Shown here: piece after piece, positions 33,935 to 42,442 of the stretch
Layout of the letters: every line of letters begins with the position of its first letter
How positions within the stretch are numbered: position 1 is the first letter of the stretch
Assembly (NCBI RefSeq): GCF_002959965.1
Contig: NZ_PREV01000026.1
Span: forward strand, 716,001-780,000
Direction: 5' to 3'
Source: Microbulbifer pacificus
GTDB taxonomy: Bacteria; Pseudomonadota; Gammaproteobacteria; Pseudomonadales; Cellvibrionaceae
Length of the DNA stretch: 64,000 bases
Made by a program: the position numbers and the translations under genes
The notes under the pieces: generated by a model
The model's database searches: none
Told to the model about the DNA's origin: nothing
What the model saw: only the letters and a program-made list of their open reading frames with translations

Positions 33935-34253
33935 ACCCGTATTCCTACCCGTAAAGGAAAGAGAAAATATTCAGCCGGGAGGCTCAAGAGAAGCGCATTT
34001 TATGCACAAAGCCTTTACTGCGCAGTGACCATCGCTATCGGATTGCGAAATCCACAGCAGTCTCCTTATGTGAACCTGCGGAGCAAGCCTGTAGCGAGGA
34101 GCATTTATTCACATACGACCGACAGCCGGCAACGCGGCCGCGGTAAACCACACTCAATGCGTCAGATATATAGAGGAAGGAAGTAGAACTTTCCCGTCCG
34201 CTACGGACGGGAACCAGAAGGTCATTTATAAGAAGTGGAGCGGGCGCACCCGC
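33935..34253. other. Intergenic region: RND promoter side and a hairpin
   Basis: 319 bases between two minus-strand genes. Besides the hairpin at 34191-34213 I see no gene or clear operator. The RND adaptor promoter should be in 33940-34100. Confidence 0.35.
34191..34213 (-). terminator. Hairpin downstream of the cNMP-binding gene
   Basis: TTCCCGTCCG / CGGACGGGAA, a perfect 10-pair stem with a CTA loop, 40 bases past the stop. Only a short T/C tract follows on the minus strand (AAGTTCTAC), so termination would be weak. Confidence 0.45.
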
Positions 34254-34955
34254 TCAGGAAAGAATGGACTCGAGAAAGTCCGACATATCGGCTTCTTCCG
34301 CGGCCAGCTGTCCACTACCAAATTCCGCATTCCAGTCGAGCAGAATACGCGCCAGATCCCGCGCCTGATCCGCCAGTGCCAACAATTCTTCCCGGCAGTT
34401 TTTGGGCCCGGTATACAGCTTCAGGCGGCGATGACTGTTGGCCAGTTCATGGGCGGGATACTTGGAACGGTAGACTTCCAGTTTCCAGCGCAGTGAGTGC
34501 ACCATATTGCGATAGAACACCAGCTTGGACGGCAGGTGCAATAGAGAGAAGTCTTCCAGGTCACCGAACAGGGTACAGTCGACGGCCAGCACCTGAATTT
34601 CCTGACCGACCGGTGCTGCCACGATGGTGGCGCTGCGCGGCTCCGCGAGCAACATGGACAGGTCACCGAAGAGTTCGCCCGGACGGATCACGGCCAACGG
34701 CCGTTCACCCCGCGCCGACGCCGCGTCGTCCACATGTACCTGTAGCTCTCCTCGCAACAGGAAATACACCCATTGGTCTACATCTCCCGCGTGCAGCAAC
34801 GCCTCTCCGCGAGCCAGAGAAACCAGACGAGAACGCTTCACTAATACATCGTACTGCCACTCACTGGTGGCACGAATATCGCGAAAGAGATGAATGACAT
34901 TCAGAAGCCGATCGACCGCGTCCCGCGGAAAATCACTAAGCGGTTTGTAATCCAT
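34254..34955 (-). CDS. Cyclic-nucleotide-binding domain protein without DNA-binding domain
   Basis: 233 residues. Residues of about 35-155 form a CAP-type cNMP-binding beta barrel: GDVDQWVYFLLRGELQVHVD, then GELFGDLSMLLAEPRSAT, the phosphate-binding cassette with the conserved R. The last 75 residues are helical (YRNMVHSLRWKLEVYRSKYP) but show no helix-turn-helix of the CRP type. It may therefore be a c-AMP or c-di-GMP responsive protein that acts by protein contact. It is transcribed toward the RND operon but separated by a 319-base gap with a hairpin. A diguanylate cyclase sits 11 kb away; I infer no direct link. Confidence 0.82.
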   Translation of the reverse strand: MDYKPLSDFPRDAVDRLLNVIHLFRDIRATSEWQYDVLVKRSRLVSLARGEALLHAGDVDQWVYFLLRGELQVHVDDAASARGERPLAVIRPGELFGDLSMLLAEPRSATIVAAPVGQEIQVLAVDCTLFGDLEDFSLLHLPSKLVFYRNMVHSLRWKLEVYRSKYPAHELANSHRRLKLYTGPKNCREELLALADQARDLARILLDWNAEFGSGQLAAEEADMSDFLESILS

Positions 34956-35429
34956 GAAACTCTTGATTGTGTAAACACGCGTGGTTATGTGTTGGTTATT
35001 TAAACGCCCAGCGTGCCGACGGGAAACTCGTCTCTCACTTAATCCGGCATTTCTTGCCCGGCATTTATTTGACGCACCAGCGATAGGTTCTCACTGCTTT
35101 GTGCGCTACCAGATGCCGCATTCTAGGCGGAAAGTGACAGCTGTCTGCCCCGGCGGATCGCCGATTTGAAAAAACGAGACATTTTACCCATTTCAGGGTT
35201 GAACTCCATTGCAGTTGAAGTAGAGTTGAGCAGTGCCCCGATTAATCGCATTTTGCGCCTGGAGAAATTTCAACCAGCCGCATGTTGAGACTTTTTCGGT
35301 GCCCGCACCTTTCGGGGGGAAGGTGTGATCGAAGTGGCTGGAAATTTTGTCTGGGGTATTTGATTGATTTTTCAGCGCTTGATCTGCCGGTTTCTGCCCA
35401 TCCGGCTTAAAACAAATATCAAAGCAAAA
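34956..35429. other. Intergenic region between divergent genes
   Basis: 474 bases containing promoters for the cNMP-binding gene (minus) and the TonB-C fusion gene (plus). A small stem CACCTT/AAGGTG lies at about 35309-35328. No RNA gene recognised. Confidence 0.35.
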
Positions 35430-36656
35430 ATGAAATCGATCAAACTCGTCATTGCCCTGCTGATGTTCGCCATGGCCCTGACTGCAAAAGCGGCGCCACT
35501 TCTGAACGGCCTGGCCCTGGAACAGCAGTTCAACAAAGACCAATACATCGCCGCGGTTTACGCCGAACGTCTGTCCAACGACGCTGCATCCCTGCTCGAT
35601 AACAATATGCCACGGGCGTTGGAAATTCGCGTGGTGGCCGATCACCTGTCTGCTCGCCGTCTGCGCAACCAGTGGATGGAGGGAATTGCCATCAACAACC
35701 CGGGGGACACCCTGACCGGGCAGGCGGAAAACATGGTGACCTTCGCCAACCTGTTCAAGGGGCGCCTGGTGAGCGGCGACCGTCTGCGTATTGATTTCGA
35801 AGCGAACACCGGCGCCACCTCGGTCTCCTTGAATGGGGTCGAGCTGGGGAAAATCGACAGTCGCGAGTTCTTCAATACGCTGTTGCGCGCCTGGATCGGG
35901 CCCGTACCGCCATCCACCGAGTTCCGCGACAACTTAATGAAATCCGGACAGGTAACCGGCGGCCTGCTGGCCACCTTCGAGTCACTGCAACCCAGCGCCG
36001 AGCGCGTCAGTCAGGTTCGCGCGACCTATGAAGGTGAGGCCGAAGAAGTTGCCGCGGCGCCGGAGCCCGCCAAACCCGAACCGAAAAAAGAAACCAAGCC
36101 GGAGTCTGAAGCCATCGTATCGGTCAGCAAACCTGACCTGAGCGCGGATATTCCGGCCCCCACCCTGGCTGCCATCGGCAGTGCCGCCATAGAAAAGCCC
36201 GCTCCGGCGCGCCCCGAACCAAAAGCGGAAACCCCCGCCGTGGCACAGGCGTCCCAGCCCAAACCGCTGAAACCCACGACCACGCGCCCGGCAACCCCGC
36301 CGGTGGATGAAGAAGAGCTGGAAGAAGAGGAAGATGAAGCGCCGCTCACCGCGGATATGATTCTGGCCCGGCAGATCTACCACTCCATGCTGCTGCGTCA
36401 TACCTTCAAGCACATCAACTACCCCAAGCGCGCCATGGAGCGTGGCCAGGAGGGCAGTGTGCGCCTGAACGTCACCATCGACAGCAGGGGCAATGTCATC
36501 GACGTCGCCACACTGCAGGAGTCCCGTTATTCGAGCCTCAACCGTGAGGCGCTGGATGCGGTAGAGCGCGCGGGCCCCTACCCCGCCACTCCACCTCAGC
36601 TGAAAATGACCGAATACAAATTCTCAGTACCAATTACTTTCCGCCTGCCGGACTGA
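35430..36656 (+). CDS. Secreted chalcone-isomerase-like/TonB C-terminal fusion protein
   Basis: 408 residues from ATG 35430, where a clean signal peptide begins (MKSIKLVIALLMFAMALTAK, cleavage near AKA-AP). An upstream in-frame ATG at 35364 would bury it. Residues of about 25-185 match the bacterial chalcone-isomerase-like periplasmic family: LNGLALEQQFNKDQYIAAVY, ALEIRVVADHLSARRLRNQW, GDRLRIDF, VSLNGVELGKIDSREFFNTL and RAWIGPVPPS. A Pro/Glu/Lys-rich linker (about 200-320) includes EELEEEEDEA. The end is a TonB-C domain (about 325-408: YPKRAMERGQEGSVRLNVTI, FSVPITF). No N-terminal TonB anchor exists, so it is periplasmic. This fusion is unusual. Possible role: a TonB-like adaptor sensing or carrying a lipid-like ligand (inference). 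Confidence 0.8.
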   Translation: MKSIKLVIALLMFAMALTAKAAPLLNGLALEQQFNKDQYIAAVYAERLSNDAASLLDNNMPRALEIRVVADHLSARRLRNQWMEGIAINNPGDTLTGQAENMVTFANLFKGRLVSGDRLRIDFEANTGATSVSLNGVELGKIDSREFFNTLLRAWIGPVPPSTEFRDNLMKSGQVTGGLLATFESLQPSAERVSQVRATYEGEAEEVAAAPEPAKPEPKKETKPESEAIVSVSKPDLSADIPAPTLAAIGSAAIEKPAPARPEPKAETPAVAQASQPKPLKPTTTRPATPPVDEEELEEEEDEAPLTADMILARQIYHSMLLRHTFKHINYPKRAMERGQEGSVRLNVTIDSRGNVIDVATLQESRYSSLNREALDAVERAGPYPATPPQLKMTEYKFSVPITFRLPD

Positions 36657-36666
36657 TAACCGTACG

Positions 36667-36693
36667 AAAACCCCGCTCCTGCGGGGTTTTTTA
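36667..36693 (+). terminator. Terminator of the TonB-C fusion gene
   Basis: CCCCGC TCCT GCGGGG with AAAA before and TTTTTT after, 11 bases past the stop. Confidence 0.85.
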
Positions 36694-36849
36694 TTGCACT
36701 GGCGATTCCATCCACATACTCCGTCGCCCGTTGCCGGCCACTGAACGCATGGGCGCTTGCCCATCGGCGCAGCCCTTGCATACTATGTCCAGTGATTTTC
36801 CACCCGGTCCGCGGACCGACCAAGACATAACAAGCCCAAAAGGCCATAC

Positions 36850-38931
36850 ATGAAAAAACTGCTTTTACCCCTGGCGATTGCCGGTGCCATTGCCGGAACC
36901 TCACTGACCGGTTGCTCTAAATCCGAAGGTCCACAGGCGGATACCGCCACCTCCAAGCCCGCGGCCGAAGCCATCGCCCAGGTAGAGCTCGGTTCCGGTA
37001 TCGACCTCAGTGCCATGGACACCAGTGTGCGCCCACAGGACGACTTTTTCTCCTATGTAAACGGCAACTGGATCAAAAGCACCGACATTCCCGCGGACAA
37101 ATCCAGCTGGGGTGGTTTCACCATTCTGCGTGACAAGGCCACCGAGGAAGTAAAAGCACTGATCATGGAGGCGGGGCAGCACGCGAACAATGCTGGCGCC
37201 AAGCAGATCGGCGATCTCTACAACAGCTATATGAATGAAGAGCTGATCGAGAAGAAAGGCCTTTCAGCCATCTCCGGAGAGCTGGCCAAGGTCGACGCCA
37301 TCAAGTCCCGTAAGGACCTGACCGACTTCTTCGCCTACGCCGACACCGTTGGCTACGATGTCCCCTTCGGCGGCACCATCTACCAGGACCTGAAGCAGGT
37401 AGAAAACTACATCACCTTTATGTGGCAGGCCGGTCTCGGCTTACCGGATCGTGACTACTACTTCGACGACTCCGAGAAAGGTCAGAAACTGCAGCAGGCC
37501 TACCGCGATTACCTGGTAAAAATTCAGCAGATCGCCGGTCTGGAAAATGCCGAGCAGTACGCTGACACCCTGTACGCGCTGGAAAAGAGCCTGGCGGAAC
37601 ACCATCGCACCCGTGTGGATAACCGCGATCCGGACAAGTACTACAACAAGAAGACACTCAGCGAGCTGAAAGCGATGATGCCCGCGGTCGATTGGGACAG
37701 CTACCTGCAGAAAGCACACCTGGAAAAAGCCCAGGAGTTTATTGTCGGCCAGCCTGAATATCTGGAAGCCGCCAACCAGATCATCGCGGATACCGAACTG
37801 GATACCTGGAAGCGCTACCTCAAGCTCAAGGTACTTTCCGCCGCAGCACCTTACATGCACAGCGAGATCGCCCAGGCAGACTTCGATTTCTACAGCACCA
37901 CCATTCGTGGCGTTAAAGAAATGGAGCCCCGCTGGAAGCGCGCCGTGCAGTTCGTAAATGGCTCCGTGGGTGAACTCGTTGGCCAGCGTTATGTGGAGAA
38001 ATACTTCCCGCCGGAAGCCAAGGCGCGCATGGTCAAGCTGGTAGACAATCTGAAGGCGGCTTACAAAGAGTCCATCGAGTCCCTGACCTGGATGAGCGAA
38101 GACACCAAGAAGGAAGCGCTGACCAAGCTGGCCAATTTCACCACCAAGATCGGCTACCCGGACAAATGGCGCGATTACAGCGCACTGCAGGTGAACGCCG
38201 ACGATCTGGTAGGCAACGCCATCGCCGCCACTCTGTTTGAGACCCTGCACGAGCGCGACAAGTTGGGCAAACCCCTGGACCGCGGCGAGTGGGGCATGAG
38301 CCCGCAAACCGTCAATGCCTACTACAACCCGGCGATGAATGAAATCGTGTTCCCGGCTGCGATCCTGCAACCGCCGTTCTTCAATATGCAGGCAGACGAC
38401 GCCGTGAATTACGGTGGCATCGGTGGTGTGATCGGTCATGAAATCGGTCACGGCTTTGATGACAAAGGCAGCAAGTTCGATGGAAAAGGCTACCTGAACA
38501 ACTGGTGGACCGATTCCGATCGCAGCAACTTTGAAGGTCTCACCGGCAAACTGGTGGCCCAGTACAACGGCTTTGAACCGCTGGATGGCGAGCACGTGAA
38601 CGGCGAGCTGACCCTGGGTGAGAACATCGGCGACCTGTCCGGTCTCGGTATTGCCTACAAGGCCTATAAAATGTCCCTGAACGGCGGCGAAGCGCCCGTC
38701 ATCGACGGTTTCACCGGCGACCAGCGTGTATTCTTGGGCTGGGCACAGGTATGGCGCAGCAAGATGCGCGACGAAGCCCTGAGCGAGCGCCTGAAGACCG
38801 ATCCGCACTCCCCGGCGGAATACCGTGTCCAGGGCGTATTGCCAAACCTCGAAGCCTTCTACCAGGCCTTCGATGTGAAGGAAGGCGACGGCATGTACCT
38901 GCCGGAAGAGGAGCGCGTAGTCATTTGGTAA
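36850..38931 (+). CDS. M13-family (neprilysin/PepO-like) metallopeptidase lipoprotein
   Basis: 693 residues. Lipoprotein signal with lipobox LTGCS. The substrate-binding NAYYNP motif (NAYYNPAMNEIVFPAAIL) lies near residue 490. The zinc site HEIGH is near 530, and the third zinc ligand is in ENIGDLSGL near 590. It ends in W, as in the family (conserved C-terminal region EERVVIW). It cleaves short to medium peptides in the periplasm or at the cell surface. Monocistronic. The stop codon lies inside a 14-bp tandem repeat (38928-38973), and a terminator follows. Confidence 0.94.
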   Translation: MKKLLLPLAIAGAIAGTSLTGCSKSEGPQADTATSKPAAEAIAQVELGSGIDLSAMDTSVRPQDDFFSYVNGNWIKSTDIPADKSSWGGFTILRDKATEEVKALIMEAGQHANNAGAKQIGDLYNSYMNEELIEKKGLSAISGELAKVDAIKSRKDLTDFFAYADTVGYDVPFGGTIYQDLKQVENYITFMWQAGLGLPDRDYYFDDSEKGQKLQQAYRDYLVKIQQIAGLENAEQYADTLYALEKSLAEHHRTRVDNRDPDKYYNKKTLSELKAMMPAVDWDSYLQKAHLEKAQEFIVGQPEYLEAANQIIADTELDTWKRYLKLKVLSAAAPYMHSEIAQADFDFYSTTIRGVKEMEPRWKRAVQFVNGSVGELVGQRYVEKYFPPEAKARMVKLVDNLKAAYKESIESLTWMSEDTKKEALTKLANFTTKIGYPDKWRDYSALQVNADDLVGNAIAATLFETLHERDKLGKPLDRGEWGMSPQTVNAYYNPAMNEIVFPAAILQPPFFNMQADDAVNYGGIGGVIGHEIGHGFDDKGSKFDGKGYLNNWWTDSDRSNFEGLTGKLVAQYNGFEPLDGEHVNGELTLGENIGDLSGLGIAYKAYKMSLNGGEAPVIDGFTGDQRVFLGWAQVWRSKMRDEALSERLKTDPHSPAEYRVQGVLPNLEAFYQAFDVKEGDGMYLPEEERVVIW

Positions 38932-38973
38932 AAGGAATCTGGTAAAGGGAATTTGGTAAAGGGAATCTGGTAA
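38928..38973 (+). repeat. Tandem 14-bp repeat across the M13 peptidase stop codon
   Basis: Three near-identical units GGTAAAAGGAATCT, GGTAAAGGGAATTT and GGTAAAGGGAATCT, then a partial GGTAATCC. The first unit contains the stop codon in TGGTAA, so every unit repeats the Trp-stop context. Confidence 0.8.
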
Positions 38974-39002
38974 TCCAGACCCACGCCAAACGCCATCCCG
39001 AG

Positions 39003-39028
39003 AGCCCCGCAACCGCGGGGCTTTTTTT
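39003..39028 (+). terminator. Terminator of the M13 peptidase gene
   Basis: AGCCCCGC AACC GCGGGGCT followed by seven T. Confidence 0.85.
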
Positions 39029-39100
39029 GCGCACGAGATAGCGCTGCATCCCCACCGCTAATGGCATACCATTGCGAAAACGGACTTCCAGGGGATTCAT

Positions 39101-40987
39101 ATGACCCATCAGAACCAGTTTGCCCTGCTCGGCAGCCGCCGCTTCCTGCCCTTTTTCTGCACCCAGTCCCTCGGCGCCTTCAACGACAATGTGTTCAAGA
39201 ATGCACTGATCGTGATGATCGCCTTCCGGCTCGCCACCGATGAGGCCAACTTCCTGATCAACCTTGCCGCCGGGCTGTTTATTCTGCCGTTCTTCCTGCT
39301 CTCCGCCACAGCGGGGCAGATTGCCGACAAGGTAGACAAGAGCGTTCTGATCCGGCGTATCAAACTCGTGGAAATCGGCATAGTGCTGTTCGGTATCGCC
39401 GCGCTTTACAGCGGCAACAACTACCTGTGTCTGCTGATACTGTTCCTGCTGGGCGCCCAGTCCACATTTTTCGGGCCAGTGAAATACGCCATCCTGCCCC
39501 AGCACCTGCAGAAGACCGAGCTGGTGGGGGGCAATGCCCTGGTGGAAATGGGCACGTTTGTTTCCATCCTGCTCGGCACCATTGTCGGCGGCCTGCTCGC
39601 GGGCTTTACCGGCGAGGGCGAGTCCGGGTTGCTGTGGATTTCCGCAGTCATCACCGTCACCGCGGTTGCGGGCTATCTGGCGAGTCGTGCGATTCCGAGC
39701 GCAACGCCGCCGGCACCGGATCTGATCATCAATTACAACCCTGTCACCCAGACCGCACGTATTCTCAAGGAAGCCGCAAAAACGCCGTCGGTGTTTTACG
39801 CCATCATCGGCATTTCCTGGTTCTGGCTGCTGGGCGCAGCCTACCTCACCCAGATTCCGAGCCTTACCCGCAACGTACTGGGTGGCAGTGAAGCGGTGGT
39901 TACTCTGCTGCTGTGCTGCTTCACCATCGGTGTGGCCATCGGTTCCCTGTTGTGCGGGCGCCTGTCCGGTGGCCGCGTGGAACTGGGGCTGGTCCCGATC
40001 GGCGCGGCGGGGCTGACTGTCGTCGGCATTTTCCTGGCGTCCGTCACCGGTGGTTACCAGCCGCCGACGGACGGTAGTATCGCCGCCTTCTGGGCCAATG
40101 AAGGTTCGCTCGGTATTCTGGTCAACCTGACCCTTATCGGTATTTTCGGCGGTTTCTTTATCGTGCCCCTCTATTCCATGATGCAGGAGCGCTCGGCACC
40201 GGAAATCCGCGCGCGAATCATCGCGGTAAACAATGTGCTGAACGCGCTGTTCATGGTGGTGGCTGCGGTACTTGGTATCGTGTTTTTGAATGTGCTGGGC
40301 GCGAGCATCCCACAGTTTTTCCTGATCATCGCACTGATGAATGCGGCGGTGGCGATCTTCGTGTTCACCAAGGTGCCGGAGTTTGCCATGCGCCTGCTGA
40401 TCTGGCTGCTGTCGCACACCATGTACCGGGTAAAGCATCAGGGGCTGGAACGGATTCCCGCGGAAGGTGCGGCAATCATTGCGTGCAATCACGTGAGTTA
40501 CGTGGATGCGCTGCTGCTCGCCGGCGCGGTGCGCCGCCCGATCCGTTTCATCATGTACAAACCGATCTACGAAATTCCGGTGCTGCATTTCATCTTCAAA
40601 ACCAGCCGCGCGATCCCAATCTGTTCCAAGGAAAAGGACCCGGCGGGGTATGCGCGCGCATTTGAAGCCATTGAGCAGGGGCTGAAAGACGGCGATCTGT
40701 TGTGTATTTTCCCCGAAGGCCAGCTCACCAAAGATGGCGAGCTGCAACCGTTCAAGGCCGGCATTGAGAAAATCCTGCAACGCACCCCGGTACCAGTCAT
40801 CCCCATGGCGCTGCGCGGACTGTGGGGCAGTTTCTTCAGCCACAAGGACGGGCACGCATTCAGCACGCTGCCGAGAAGATTCTGGTCGAAGGTCTGTGTG
40901 GTGGCTGGCCAGCCGTTGGAGGCGGCCATGGTCAAGGCGGAAAAACTACAGGAAACCGTATTAGGACTGCGCGGCGATCATCGCTGA
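39101..40987 (+). CDS. MFS transporter-acyltransferase fusion (LplT/Aas-like without the ligase)
   Basis: 628 residues. Residues of about 1-415 form a twelve-helix MFS transporter of the lysophospholipid LplT type (LGAFNDNVFKNALIVMIAFR at the start). Residues of about 430-628 form a PlsC-type glycerophospholipid acyltransferase with NHVSYVD (the H-x4-D motif), the glycerol-3-phosphate-binding motif in CIFPEGQLTKDGEL, and VIPMALRGLWGSFF. In E. coli LplT and Aas work together to import and re-acylate lysophosphatidylethanolamine. Here the two activities are fused, but the acyl-ACP synthetase domain of Aas is absent. It probably re-acylates lysophospholipids in the inner membrane using acyl-CoA or acyl-ACP made elsewhere. 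It converges on the FAD oxidoreductase gene with 11 bases between stops. Confidence 0.88.
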   Translation: MTHQNQFALLGSRRFLPFFCTQSLGAFNDNVFKNALIVMIAFRLATDEANFLINLAAGLFILPFFLLSATAGQIADKVDKSVLIRRIKLVEIGIVLFGIAALYSGNNYLCLLILFLLGAQSTFFGPVKYAILPQHLQKTELVGGNALVEMGTFVSILLGTIVGGLLAGFTGEGESGLLWISAVITVTAVAGYLASRAIPSATPPAPDLIINYNPVTQTARILKEAAKTPSVFYAIIGISWFWLLGAAYLTQIPSLTRNVLGGSEAVVTLLLCCFTIGVAIGSLLCGRLSGGRVELGLVPIGAAGLTVVGIFLASVTGGYQPPTDGSIAAFWANEGSLGILVNLTLIGIFGGFFIVPLYSMMQERSAPEIRARIIAVNNVLNALFMVVAAVLGIVFLNVLGASIPQFFLIIALMNAAVAIFVFTKVPEFAMRLLIWLLSHTMYRVKHQGLERIPAEGAAIIACNHVSYVDALLLAGAVRRPIRFIMYKPIYEIPVLHFIFKTSRAIPICSKEKDPAGYARAFEAIEQGLKDGDLLCIFPEGQLTKDGELQPFKAGIEKILQRTPVPVIPMALRGLWGSFFSHKDGHAFSTLPRRFWSKVCVVAGQPLEAAMVKAEKLQETVLGLRGDHR

Positions 40988-40998
40988 AGTATTCCCAT

Positions 40999-42432
40999 TC
41001 AGAGTAATTTATTGCACCACTGCGCCAGCTGCCGTGCCACCGGCAGCTGCCAGCGCGGCCCACACCCCAGATCGAGGGACTCCTCCCAGGTGTACACCGC
41101 GTTGATCACCTTGTAGGCGAGCCACGGCACTGGCTCCGGCTCCCAGCCGCGCAGTAGATGATTTGCATCGCCACGAAGTGCCCAAGGCATAGACGTCAAC
41201 GCCGTTTCCCGCCGCAGAATCAGGTCTGCCAGTGTGCGAGCAAACAGATTGGACGCGCCCACGCCCTCGCCACCATAACCGCCAGCCAGCGCCAGCCCCG
41301 CGTGCGCATCATAAATCGCCGCCGGCCGCATGCCTCTCGAAAAAGCGAGGTTACCGCACCAGTGGTGACTCACTTCCACGCCACGCAGGTCCGGAAAAAA
41401 GTCCAGCATCAGCTGAAGCTGCACACGCAATTCTTCGTCACGCAGCTTGGCGTCCGTCCGCACATCACCACCGCGATCGTAGCTGCCGCGCGCTCCGAAC
41501 AGCAGGCGACCATCGGCACTGCGTTGCATATAGGAAATCAGGCGACTGGCATCCGAGCTGACCACACGACGAGAAAAACCGATTGCCCGCCACTGCGCAT
41601 CACTCAAAGGCTCGGTGGCGATTACGCGGCTGACCACGGGAATAGCGTGGCGCTTGAACGGGCTCTGTACCGTATTACTGAAGCCTTCCAGTGCCGAGAT
41701 CACCACGTCCGCCGCCAGCGAGCCCCGCGCCGTTGCCACCCGCCCGGATTTGATTTCAGTAACGGGGCTCTGTTCGTATATACGCACTCCCTGCGTCTCC
41801 ACCACATGCGCCAAACCGCGCACCAGTTTGGCGGGGTGAATGGCAGCCACATTACGTGCGTACATGCCGCCCTGGGTGCCGCGAATATTGACCAACGCCC
41901 TCGCCTCACCGGCATCAAGCCAGCGGTAGTCTTCCTCTCCGAAGCCCAGTGCGCGATAGTAATTGAGGGATTCGCGCACCCGTGCGAGCTGCGCGGGAAA
42001 GCGCGCGGCACTTGCGAGCCAGCCATCATGGGCGAGGTCACAGTGGATGCCCTCGCGCAGGCAGACCTGCTTCACCTCGCCGACAATGCCGGAGGCCAGT
42101 GTCCGCGCGACTGCCTTTTCAGGGGTCGGCAACAGTTTCAGGTAATCGCCGAAACCGGTGAACTCCCCCATCAGCCAGCCACCGTTGCGACCGGAAGCGC
42201 CATAGCCGGCCACTTCCTGCTCGATCATCGCGATGTTCAGCTCCGGGTTTTGCTGCTTGAGGTAATATGCGGTCCACAACCCGGTGTAGCCTGCGCCCAC
42301 AATCGCGATGTCCACCTGTTGCTCCGACTCAAGCGCTGCGCGCGGCGCAACATCGGTGTCGAGGCTGTCGAACCAGTAGCTCAGCTGCCTGTAATTCGAT
42401 TGGCGGTAATTCGACAGACGAGGATCATTCAC
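40999..42432 (-). CDS. FAD-dependent oxidoreductase (PuuB/glycine-oxidase-like DAO family)
   Basis: 477 residues of the DAO fold. The ADP-binding start is VDIAIVGAGYTGLWTAYYL (near residue 40), followed by EVAGYGASGRNGGWLMGEF, in which the S-G-R-N-G-G motif is typical of the gamma-glutamylputrescine oxidoreductase/DadA-like group. The C-terminal FAD-contact region is ALAGGYGGEGVGASN. It should oxidise an amine or amino acid; the substrate is not set by the sequence. No puuA/C/D neighbours exist. It lies 10 bases downstream of the TPR-sulfotransferase gene, so the two are co-transcribed. Confidence 0.83.
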   Translation of the reverse strand: MNDPRLSNYRQSNYRQLSYWFDSLDTDVAPRAALESEQQVDIAIVGAGYTGLWTAYYLKQQNPELNIAMIEQEVAGYGASGRNGGWLMGEFTGFGDYLKLLPTPEKAVARTLASGIVGEVKQVCLREGIHCDLAHDGWLASAARFPAQLARVRESLNYYRALGFGEEDYRWLDAGEARALVNIRGTQGGMYARNVAAIHPAKLVRGLAHVVETQGVRIYEQSPVTEIKSGRVATARGSLAADVVISALEGFSNTVQSPFKRHAIPVVSRVIATEPLSDAQWRAIGFSRRVVSSDASRLISYMQRSADGRLLFGARGSYDRGGDVRTDAKLRDEELRVQLQLMLDFFPDLRGVEVSHHWCGNLAFSRGMRPAAIYDAHAGLALAGGYGGEGVGASNLFARTLADLILRRETALTSMPWALRGDANHLLRGWEPEPVPWLAYKVINAVYTWEESLDLGCGPRWQLPVARQLAQWCNKLL

Positions 42433-42442
42433 CGGGCCGCAC

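Noticed and set aside
37441..40855. Minus-strand frames of 523 and 644 codons
   Set aside because: They cover the M13 peptidase and the MFS-acyltransferase gene on the opposite strand and have no domain of their own.
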